This document shows, piece after piece, positions 38,233-48,168 of a stretch of DNA of 64,000 bases (within the stretch, counting starts at the first letter, position 1; each line of letters opens with the position of its first letter). Origin of the DNA: Progne subis subis (taxonomy: Eukaryota > Chordata > Aves > Passeriformes > Hirundinidae); the NCBI GenBank assembly GCA_022316685.1, contig JAKJHU010000085.1:744001-808000 (forward strand). Direction: 5' to 3'. The position numbers and the translations under genes were made by a program. The notes beneath the pieces are model-generated. The model saw only the letters and a program-made list of their open reading frames with translations, searched no databases and had not been told where the DNA came from.

Positions 38233-39005
38233 CCTGCTTCCAGCACCGACACCTGGAGCATCTCCTTCGCCTCTGCTCCCGCCTGGGAACACACAGCTTT
38301 ACCTGCAGCGTCCTGGGGAAACAGTGGGTTTGAGTGCCCGTGCTCTGGGTTTGTCACAGCCATTGGGGGCTGTCCCGGGGGTCCGTGCCACCCCCGAGCA
38401 GCGTGTGGGATCTGCTGTGCATTACCGACAGCAGCAGCAGGAGGAGCCAGGGATGCCCAGGAGCAGCGTGTGCACCAAGCTCTGCCTGCCAGCCGGTTCC
38501 GCGGCGATCACGGAGCTTCCCGTCTCCTCCCCACCCTCCTCCAGGCTTGTGATCCCCTCCACCACAAGCCAGAAGTTCTTGCCCCATTCTGGAATCCCTC
38601 CCCATCCTCCGCTTCTTCTTCAGCCACCGCTCCCTCAGAGCTCCTGCCTCCAAGCCTGAACCCCGGCTGGAATCCCCCAGGTCCCCCCGGCTCCTCTCTG
38701 CCCGGAGCACCCCGGGCCTTCCCTCACATCCCCTCTACCCAAAACCTGCGGTTTTGCCCTGGCCCCTGCCCGCTCCCCGCCGTGTCCCCCCGGGTCCCTC
38801 CTCACCTTTGCCGCACCCCGGAGCCGCCCGCTGCCGGCTCCCGCAGCCCCGCCCCCGGGCCCCGCCCCCGCGCGCTGCCATTGGCTGAGCCGCGCCCCGG
38901 GTCCCTTTTCATTGGCTGTCGCGGTGGACGCCTCTCTCGCGCTCCTCCCCTCCGCTTCCTGCACCGGCTTCCGCGTAGAGCCGCGCCCCGGGCGCGGGAG
39001 AGGCT

Positions 39006-39024
39006 CGTGGAGGGTGCGCATTGG
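39006..39024 (-). promoter_or_regulatory. ER-stress response element (ERSE-I)
   Basis: On the minus strand the sequence is CCAAT, nine bases, then CCACG: an exact CCAAT-N9-CCACG, the NF-Y plus ATF6/XBP1 site of UPR genes. It lies about 200 bp upstream of the FICD exon 1 donor. A CRE-like half site (TAACGTCA) follows at 39032-39039. Confidence 0.75.
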
Positions 39025-39094
39025 CGAGTGTTAACGTCAATCACGCGCGCCCATCCAATGAGAAAGGAAAAGAGGGAGTGGGCGGGCGTGGGAG

Positions 39095-39104
39095 CCATAT
39101 TAGG
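39095..39104. promoter_or_regulatory. CArG box (SRF site)
   Basis: CCATATTAGG is an exact CC(A/T)6GG, the same 10-mer as the core of the c-fos serum response element. It stands at the distal edge of the FICD CpG-rich block. Confidence 0.55.
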
Positions 39105-39164
39105 GCATGGCGTGCTGTTGCTATGCGACAGGAGCGCGGCAGGCCCTGCTCCGGCCTCCCGCTG

Positions 39165-39193
39165 GCGTTTAATCGCGTTTAATCGCGTTTAAT
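39165..39193 (+). repeat. 10-bp tandem repeat GCGTTTAATC
   Basis: Nearly three exact copies of GCGTTTAATC occur at 39165, 39175 and 39185, just beyond the FICD promoter. Confidence 0.85.
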
Positions 39194-40904
39194 TTACGGA
39201 CATTCCCATGGAAAATCACCCATTCCTCTTCATACAGAGTTCCCGTCGCCTATCCGTGGCCCTTCTGGGAAAGCGTTCTTTATTTTTGGCCTTAAGTAGC
39301 AGCGTGCTTTGGTGTTCCACACCTGTGCCTCTCCCTCCGCTGGATGTCCAGGAGTAGGGAGAGATTGGAAAAAAGTTGAGGGAAAAGAGAGTGTTTTAAG
39401 GAGTTGCAGGTCACGGCCTCAGAATCAGTATCTAGCAAGGTGATAAGGTTGTTTTCACCCGGAGGGGAAAATAACCTGGTTTGTCAGAAATGAATTCAGG
39501 GTATTTAAACTGTATTTCAGAGGAAGCTGAGAGGAAACCTCCACAGATGTGCCCGTGCCCAGCATCCCAATCCACGTTAGCATCCCAATCCATGTTAGCT
39601 TCGTGCTGCCCCCACTCCATCGTGCTTCCTCTGCAAATGGAGTTTTCCAGGGATGAGCCCCCTTTTTGGGCCTGTTTTCAGCGGGGTTTGGAGCTGCTGT
39701 TCCCTCAGACGTTCATTGATTTTACTGCGATTGACAAAAGCAGCTGGAGGAGCTCAGATCAGCCTGGCAGGATCAGCTCTGGGATCTCTCCAGCACACGG
39801 AGCCCCAGGCCATCCCTGCAGCTCCAAACTGCCCTGCGGCCAGCAGGAGCTGCCAGAGCCTGGTAATGCCTACAGAGAACTTCGGGGAATAATCAGCACC
39901 AGAAGGACGAGCAAATCCCTCTTCTCTCCAAGAGGAAGCTTCGACACAGACGTGTGATTTCCTCAGTGCCAGGGATCTGGCACCTAAAGCTAAATCTGGG
40001 ATAGCTTCGGAGCAGGGATGAGTTTTCCTTTTAAAAATGTTGAGAAACATGCTTAGAATCTATTCCCTGATTAAATCCACTCCGGCAGAGCAGGCCAACA
40101 GGGACAGGCGGGAATGCCTGGTGTCTCACCCCAGCCTTGACGCCTCTTGGCACCCTTGCAATGGTCCAAGCTGAGGTGGGAGCCGATGATGCCACATCAT
40201 CCCTCGGGACACTGCGGATCCTCGGCACTCCCACAGCTCCTCCTCAGCATGGATCCGGGCCAGCTCAAAGATTTCCATGTATGACCCTGTCAGGAATAGC
40301 AAAGGGAGATCCCAAAGGTGGGAAGGAGAAGAGATGTGGAATGCTGGAGCTGCAGCCTGGGCATGCCAAGGACTCCCAGTCCTCCTGGATCGTCCTGGGA
40401 ATTCTTGATGCCGTTGGACACGGCTGTGCCAAAGGGATCCCGTCTGGAGCTTTAGGGGAATTTGCACTTGGAGCAGCGTTCCAGAGGGATCCTGGAAGCT
40501 TTATCGTGAGGCTGAGGTTTATTCCCCTTTATCCGAGGCCGAATCCGGTAGATTTGGGAGCGGCCGGGTCAGTGCAGCCGGCAGATGGCACTGACTCATC
40601 TCGCTGCTCCATGGAAACATCCCAGCCTGCTGCATTCCCTCTCCAGGACCTTCCCACCTTCCGCCTTTGGAGGCACTGATCCTGGAAAAGATATTTGGAG
40701 GTTCAGTAAGGCTCTGGCTTCCTTCTGGAACTGTTTGTGCTGGGATAAAAATTCCCTTTTCCACGCACTCGGAGATTCCTGGGATCCTGGGTGTAACAGC
40801 AGCTGGGGCACGGAGCTTGTGCTTCCCAAATCTTGCACAGTGCTCTGACTGGGAGGCTGATCCTTGGGATAATCACAAATTTGGGAGGTGTGATCAACGT
40901 TGTT

Positions 40905-41025
40905 TCTTCCAGGCCGGGCTGGAGCGAGCTGGGATAGGGAAGATGCCCTGCCCATGGAGGGAATGGGATGATCTGGAAGGTCCCTTCCCACCCAAACCAT
41001 CCCGTGATGATTCCCGGGCTCCAGA
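40905..41025 (+). repeat. CR1 LINE 3' fragment
   Basis: The sequence 'AGGCCGGGCTGGAGCGAGCT', then 'GGAATGGGATGATCTGGAAG' and 'GTCCCTTCCCACCCAAACCA', is a clear CR1 tail. Confidence 0.85.
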
Positions 41026-41240
41026 GGAGCGGTGAGATCAGGGTGAACACCTCTCCTGCCACATGTAGACCCATGTCACAAATCCCTGAGCAGCTGCAAT
41101 CCCACCCATTTCCCGTCTCCAGGGCTCCGATGTAGGCCCGGGAGGGCTAAAACGGGCGGCGGGGTGGGAGCGCAGCGGCAGCAGATTACAAAAGGAGCTA
41201 TTTTTCCTTTAAGCTTCTCAGCTCGCCCCCTGCTTAGGTG

Positions 41241-41254
41241 CTGACAGCTGTCAG
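41241..41254. promoter_or_regulatory. 14-bp perfect palindrome, MEIS/PKNOX/TGIF-type site
   Basis: CTGACAGCTGTCAG is a perfect palindrome. Its core TGACAGCTGTCA is the known dimer motif of TALE homeodomain proteins and contains an E-box CAGCTG. Confidence 0.6.
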
Positions 41255-41485
41255 AGCTCAGCAGGTGTCCCGGGGAGATTTGGGAGGGCACGGAAGCGGC
41301 TTGGCACGATCGGGGGTGGCACTGCTTGCGGATTCCCTGGTGCTGCCAGTGCCACCGGCGATGGGGACGGTGGTGACCCCAAGCTCGAAGATCCTCTGCT
41401 GTTCCTGGGCAGCCTCGAGCTCCTGCCTGCTTGGATTTCACTTCAAACCCCGCCTGTTTAGGTGTGGGAATGACTGGATCCTCCT

Positions 41486-41488
<3 letters not shown>

Positions 41489-41519
<31 letters not shown>
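41489..41519 (-). repeat. 31-base homopolymer T run (A run on the minus strand)
   Basis: There are 31 uninterrupted T. It could be the tail of an unrecognised retrocopy on the minus strand, but the adjacent sequence matches nothing I know. Confidence 0.85.
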
Positions 41520-43697
41520 CCCTTGGTGATGGTCAGCTCCAGGAGCTGGAGCCAGCAGGAAATTCCTCCTGGGCAGCAGTCCCTGTCCTGGGGGACCAGG
41601 ATGTCCTGTGGGATGTGCTGGGTGCAGGGTGAGGCTCAGGAGAGTCCGTGTGGGAGCACTCTGGGGACAGCCCCGTGCCATGCAGGGACGTTTTTCCTTC
41701 AAGGTGGCAGGAGAGGGGATGGTGCTCGGTCACCATGGTAGCAGCAGTGCAGGGATGCTGAGGACACAGCTGTGTCCTGCCAGAGGTGCTGGGGAGCTGC
41801 TGGAAATCTCCTGTCCTGATCCCAGGCTGAATTCCAACGTTTCAGGCAGTGTGAGTTACCTGGGAGGGACTCTGCTCAACCAGGATGCCCCCGAGCGGGG
41901 TTTGAAAACAGGAATATTCCTCAAATTCAAGAGCTATTTAAGTTCCTAAATCCCAGGAAGAGAAAGAGGAGCTCTAGAGCAGAGGCCTCAGAAACCACCT
42001 GCCACTCCCATTTTGCTTCTCCATGGATCAAAGTTTCTCAAGGCTCCCAGAGGCTGGGATATGCAAATGACTCCTGGTATTTGCTGATTGGGATAAATGG
42101 GAACCAATGCAGGTGCATGAGCCTTTAGGGATCATAAATCCCCTCTGTGGTTGGGGACATTGAGGAGATCTGGCCTTGGAAATTTGCACTGCTCTTTCCT
42201 CAGCGCCTACACTCGGGAACAGGGCAGGAGTTGGAAAAATTTCTGTGAGATTTCTGCGAAGGATTGGAGCAGCAAATGTGTTGGGAATCGCGGCAGAGGG
42301 TGGGAATGCGTCCCTTGTGTCAGCAGGGAGGCCGTGGATGCACAGGGCAGGAACAGGAGATGCATCAGCCTTGGGAAAAGTGTTTGAGCGTCACATTCCA
42401 GCAGGAATTAAGGTGTCCCAGCACCAGCTGAGTTCCTGTGCCTGTCATTCCTGAAGAACGGATCAGGATCCAGAGCTGGAGCAAAAACCATCGGTGTTCT
42501 CCTACCCAAATAAGGGCAGCTTTGATGGCAACATTGTTTTTTTGGCCAAGTGTTTGTGGAAAATCCATCAGGAATTTGCCTTTCGCTGTGATTTTTTATT
42601 GCAGCTTTGGGGTCTCAGCGAGCTGTGCCCTCTCTCCAGGACCTGCCTGGGTGGGATAAGATCCAGGGAAAGCTGGAAACTTGGCAAACTCCTGTGGTAG
42701 AAAGTGAACCTGGGGTTGCTTTTTAAAGCCTGAGTGTAAGCACGTCCCAGGAACTGCCCGTCCATGGAAAACAGAGATAAGGGAGTCTCTGGGTGCCTCT
42801 CCTGGTTTCCCATATTTATTTGATAACTGGTGAATGCAGCAGTCACTGGTGGCTAAAAATAAACGAGGGAGCTGCTCCATGGGATCTGGGCCAGTCTGCT
42901 TTGGGGGGGAATGGTCCTCAGTGCAAGCTCGGGAATCCACGCTCCTGGTTTTTAACGTGGAGCGGGATTTGCAGCAGGATCTAATCCCAGGTCAGTGTGG
43001 CTGTGCCCCACCACGCTGCTCTTACTGGTGTTACTGGTCCTGCTCTCGCTGGGGATGACTCCAACGCTCCTTTTGGGATCCCTGTCCCAGGATTGCTGCG
43101 TTCCCTCCTTCCGTGGCATCGTTTGGAGCAGCTCATGGAGCCCACCCGGCCTCAGCACCATCCTGGCACTGGTTTGTACTGGAAGCACTGGGAGGGGGCT
43201 GCTGTGGCCATCTGGCTGATCCATGAGCCTGGGTATGCCTGGGGGATTCATTTTCCCTGCGGGAGTGATCGGGGTGCTGGAGACACCCAGGAATCCTTGG
43301 ATTTGCCGGGATGAGCTCTGGATCCTCCACTCACAGCACTGATTCCCACCCAACACAGATCCCTGGACAGGGCCAGAAGCTTTCTCCCCATTTTTTATCA
43401 ATTTTTTCCTCCTCTTTCCATCCTGGAGCAGCTCTGGACTCCGTTCAGCAGCACAGGATCAGTTTGGCTGCGGGATCTCGCACTTTTCCTTGGCAAAGGA
43501 TGTAAATTTTCCCAAAGGGAAGGGGAAGGGAATGCTGCCATAAATCCTGGGAATGCCAGGAGCCATGCCAAGAGCTCTCCCATGGCAAATCCACCGCCAG
43601 GGCTGTTCCCAGTCTGAGCCCAGAGGTCCTGAAGGAGGAGCTGCACTTTGGATTCAAGGATGTGCCAACATCTAATGGAGGCAGAGCCTCCGGGCTT

Positions 43698-43830
43698 CCA
43701 TTAATTAACAAATTAGCTCATCAAGAGGCTCCCTAATTTGTCGAATATAAAGCTGCCCTATTAATTAAACAAGAGGACAGATTTTAATTTGCCGGGGCGC
43801 GCATTTAATTGATAAATGACTCGTTTAAAC
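43698..43830. promoter_or_regulatory. AT-rich island with homeodomain-type sites
   Basis: Two exact TTAATTAA sites (43701-43708 and 43761-43768) plus several TAATT or AATTT cores stand in about 130 bp, unlike the GC-rich flanks. It resembles a conserved enhancer; conservation cannot be seen here. Confidence 0.4.
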
Positions 43831-46559
43831 CCTTCATGGTGGAATTTTCCAGGAGCAACGATGGGAGACGAGCACATGGGCTCCTCCAAGCAAGGAGCAC
43901 CTGCTCCCGGGATGCAGTGCTCAGGGATTTGGGATCTCCAGTGTCCCATCACCGCTCTCTTAATTGGCCCATCCACTAATTGGGTCTGCTTCCATCCAAC
44001 CTCTCATTCGTCTTCTAAATCCCATTATCTCCCTGTTTTCCACAGGGAAATTTTTGTGCAGGTGCTGGGGATTTGCTGGGTTGGGAAGATGCCAGGGTGC
44101 TCCCCGGTGCACTCCAGGTGGGATATCCAGGGAAATGTTTTAGCTTTCCCTTGGGAATTACAGCTCCTGAATGCAGCTTCTTTGGTGTTGGAAGTGACCA
44201 GAATTAATTCCTGCACTTGAAGGCCGGGGATAACTCAGAGGTCTCCTGACATTGGTCTCCACACAGAATTAATTCCCTAGACATCCTCTCCCCAGCCAGA
44301 TGTGCTGGGGAAGCCACATGCAGCCAGGGTACCTCAGATTCCCTTTTCCCAAGATGTTTTTTTCCTCAGAAAGTCTTAAGGGAGAGTGGGTGAATTGTGT
44401 GAAGTCCTGCCTGAATTTTCATCTTATCCTCTCTTGATTTATAAGGTGTTCCCAATGCCTGAATCCTCCTGGGAGCTCCATTCTCCATCAGCCAGGAACA
44501 GTGTTTGGGATTTTCTGCATCCACTCCAGGCCATGGATAACAGGGATTCCCTTTGCACTGTTTAGGGAATAAAATTCAGGAATTCAATAGCGTTGCAGGT
44601 CTTGCATGAGGCAAGGATTGGAGGAAAATGGGAAATGCTGGAGCTGCCAATCCCTGCTGGAGGCTCCATCCTCACCCATGCCAGGGGTTTTCCCACTCTG
44701 TCATGGAATTCATTTATCATAAATTCATCTCTGACAATAAAGCCGGAGATTTCCCACCTGGCAGATGCCACTGTGGGTGAACATTAATCGTGGCACAGCT
44801 TTGAACGGGGACAAGAGCGGCAGGAGTGAGGGACTGTGCCAGTCCCAGATGGGAGCCGTGAATCACCTCTGGAATTTATGGAGATTTTTGGGCAGGATTG
44901 AGATCTTCCAAGGGATAACCACCCCTCTTGGAGGTAAAATGAATAGAGTTCTCCTCCTGTAAAGGCAGAGCTGGGTTTTCCTTGATGTTGGGCTCTCATG
45001 TGGAGAGAGTGGTTCATGGGGCTGGATGAGAGGAATGCTGGGCTCCTTCCAGCAGGAATCAGAGCTGGAATGTCCCCACGGTGTCACCAGCATGGTTAGG
45101 ATCTGGTGCATCCATCACTCCTGGATGAACTCCAGTGATCTCCAGCTGCTCATGAGGAATGTGTTGTGTGCCAGCCCTGGCCCTGGAGTGGATCCTGATC
45201 CAGCCCTGGCACATCCCAGGATCCCACCCACAGGTGAGCTGCACTCCTGGGAACAAAGCTGAGCTTATTATTTCCCCCTCTAATTAAAAATCCATTGTTT
45301 TATCTTGCTGGTGCTCTGGGAGTGCCGGGATCCAGCTGCTTGTGGCCATCCCGTCCCACTCCCAGCTCTCCCCAAATTCCCCATGGGCAGGACTGCTCCT
45401 GCCTCTCCCTGCTGTGCAGTCCTATGGATCCCCCAACCCCACCCAGGTTAAATCAGGCTGTGAGGGACCTTAACTGAATCCTTAGGTTTAAGCTTTTCCA
45501 TCCGACCTGGAGCATTAATCCCATAAAAAGTGACACGGAATGTTCCCGTGGCTCCATGGCACAGCTTTCCCTCCCTTGGGGCCCGGCTGTTTTTGCTTTC
45601 CAAGGTAAATTCTGGGCTCTGGCTTCCATCAACGGCACCCTCTGGACAGATCCCTCCATTTCTGGATCTATTTGAGTAATTCTTAGATAACAGCTGGATT
45701 TTGGGACTGGGCTCCTGTGTGGGAAAGGGGCTGAGCTCTGGATATTGGGATCAATGATCCGGATCCATCCAAGGAAAAAGCTGTGGGGGATCCCAGTGAG
45801 GGCACAGGTGCCCCCACATCTCCCTGGCACCACCGAGCAACTCCCTCATTCCACAAATAACCCCAGCCTGGCAAAGGCTCAGGAATAAATCATATTTTGC
45901 TGTTATTTTTACAAATTCCATGGCGATTGGAGCCCAGGGAACCTGCACCAAGGCCACCCCCACCAGCCAAAAAAACCCCGAAAAAGGCATGGATTGCTCA
46001 GGGCTGACAGGAATGCTGAACCTTCCTGCAAGGAGCTGCTTCCCAGCCCGGAGCTGGGCAGTCCCTGTGCCCATCCCAGTGATGGGAAGCGGGATTGGGC
46101 CATTGGCAAAGTCAGCTTCAAAAATACATGTCCCTGTACAGCTCTGCTCCATCCAATTCCCAGAGGCTGATTGCAAGGAAAACTGGGTTTATTAATTTTT
46201 TTTTTAAAAAAAATCATAAATAAAGGAGGATTCCTTATGGATGTTTGGGAATTTAAAGGGATCTGTTGGTATGAAGTCCTTGTTATGAAGACAAATCCAG
46301 CTGGTGCCTTAAAGAATTGGGAGTTTCCTGAGGGGTTTTATCAGCCAGATCCCCCTGAGTTTTGCTGGGAGATTTCAGGAATTCTCCCCTCTCTCCATGT
46401 GTGGTATCTTCACTCGGCACACCAGCAGCAGGAAAAGCACAGACAGAGGATTTTAGGGAGTTCAGAGTGAAAGATGAGCCTGAGTTCTGCTCCAGCAGTT
46501 CCTGGAACCTGTTAACATCTCCTGTTTTCCAGTGGGATGAGCAGCATCCAAACCTGGAG

Positions 46560-46710
46560 CCCCGTAGGCATTTTTTAATGGAATTTCTTATTCCAAGGCC
46601 AGGCTGGACAGGGCTTGGAGAAACCTGGTCTGTGGAAGATGTCCCTGCGCACGGCAGGTAATGGAATGGGATGAGTTTAAGGTTTTTCCACACCCAACCA
46701 TTCCTGGATT
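46560..46710 (+). repeat. CR1 LINE 3' fragment
   Basis: The sequence 'AAGGCCAGGCTGGACAGGGC', then 'GTCCCTGCGCACGGCAGGTA' and 'GGAATGGGATGAGTTTAAGG', is a CR1 tail. Confidence 0.85.
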
Positions 46711-47244
46711 TGCTGCCACCTCTGCTGATAAATCCCTGGGCAGGTGACATCCCATCTGTCACCTGCTGAGGGGCTCCAAGGCAGGAACAGCATCCATGCC
46801 TGGCCATTCCTCATCCCTGCTCCAGGAGCTGTCAGTGGCCTTTGACAGCTCCAGCAGGAATTGGAAATCACGGATAAATCACTCCGGGGGGAGCTGCCAC
46901 TGCAGGATGGGGATGGGTGATGCCACGGGTGGGGAAATCCATGAAACAGGGCCCAGCTGTGCCCTGGGAATGTTCCCATCAATCCTGCTCTGCCAAGGGT
47001 GGGGTCTGGGAGCCGAGAATTCAGAATCGCTCGGATCCAGCCCCTGAGGGAAGCACATGGAAATACGGGGGAAATGATGCAAGACTGGAGGCAAACAGAG
47101 GCTCTGCGAGGGTGTTTGGGGCTGAACCTTCTGGAGATCCCTGACCTGCCCATCCCAGGGGTGGGATGCAGTGGGATGTGGTGCCAGCTTTAGGAGCACA
47201 GCGGGGTTTGGCCACGCTATCCCGGCCCTGCTGCGTTCTTGGGG

Positions 47245-47269
47245 CTATTTATAAGCTCGAGTTGCACAA
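47245..47269 (+). promoter_or_regulatory. MEF2-like and C/EBP-like site pair
   Basis: CTATTTATAA (47245-47254) fits the MEF2 consensus YTAWWWWTAR. TTGCACAA (47262-47269) is a C/EBP-type site. The first could also act as a TATA element. Confidence 0.35.
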
Positions 47270-47794
47270 GGTTGGGACTGGGGTTTTTCTTCCGTGATTG
47301 TATCAAATCAGCGAAAAAAAAGGGAACGGGAGCCGTCTCTTGAACATCCTGTCTGTGGCTTCTTTATTTGTGCAGGGAGTTTGCACTTGGATCAGGAGGC
47401 AGTGACGGGATCCGGAGCTCGGGACCACAGCGGGTGTGGAGCCAGGAGCCAGGGATGAGCTCCCTGTGGGAAAGTCAGAGCAGAGTTATCCATGGGCATA
47501 AACCCAGCTCTAAAACCCGGGATTTGGAGCTGGGATATGCAGTGGGACCCTCCTGTTTTGCCCTCTTAGCCCAGCTCCTTTCCCAACCATTCCCGTTTTT
47601 CCCCACGGCTCTGCCCAGGGCGAGGGAAAATGCTGCTGGATGCCTGGAGAAACCTCCCCCGGAGAGGGAAAACTTCCTCCAATTTCTTCCCCATTGACTG
47701 CGACATCTGTTTCGGAATGAGTCAGGCGAGTTCCCAGCGTCTGTGTGGGAGGGAAGAAGGGTGAGGGCCGGAGACCTGTCGGGACCCGGCCGCG

Positions 47795-48168
47795 TATCCC
47801 GGCTCTATCCTCGCATCCTGGCCCCATCCCGGCTCCATCCATGCATCCCGGCCCCATCCCGGCTCCATCCCCTCATCCCGGATCCATCCCGGCCCCATCC
47901 CGGCTCCATCCCCTCATCCCGGCCCTATCCCGGCCCCATCCCAGCCCCATCCCGGCTCCATCCCGGCTCCATCCCCGCATCCCGGATCCATCCTGGCTCC
48001 ATCCCCGCATCCCGGCCCCATCCCGGCTCCATCTCAGCTCTATCCTCGCTTCCCGGATCCATCCCAGCCCCATCCCGGCCCCATCCCGGCTCCATCCCGG
48101 CCCCATCCCGGCCCCATCTCAGCCCCATCCCGGCTCCATCCCCGCATCCCGGCTCCACCCCCCGGCTC
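47795..48168. repeat. 11-bp minisatellite with 8-bp variant units
   Basis: About 33 units of the form ATCCCGG(C/A)(C/T)CC are interspersed with 8-bp ATCCCCGC or ATCCCCTC units, forming irregular higher-order blocks. Because 11 is not a multiple of three and the unit has no stop, frames stay open on both strands. Confidence 0.9.

Larger units (their letters stand above)
38806..39110 (-). promoter_or_regulatory. FICD promoter and non-coding exon 1
   Basis: This is a CpG-rich block. A donor GCAAAG|GTGAGG on the minus strand marks the 3' end of a non-coding exon at 38806. Upstream are Sp1-type GC boxes (38847-38870), three minus-strand CCAAT boxes (38880-38884, 38911-38915, 39020-39024), one plus-strand CCAAT (39055-39059) and an ER-stress element. 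Confidence 0.7.

Noticed and set aside
38233..38292. Upstream in-frame start for FICD
   Set aside because: It would add 20 Gly-rich residues with no counterpart in human FICD, and possible splice acceptors lie between it and the chosen ATG.
37924..39192. 422-codon plus-strand ORF
   Set aside because: It runs antisense through the FICD exon 1, a CR1 and the CpG-rich promoter. It has no recognisable domain and its composition explains the open frame.
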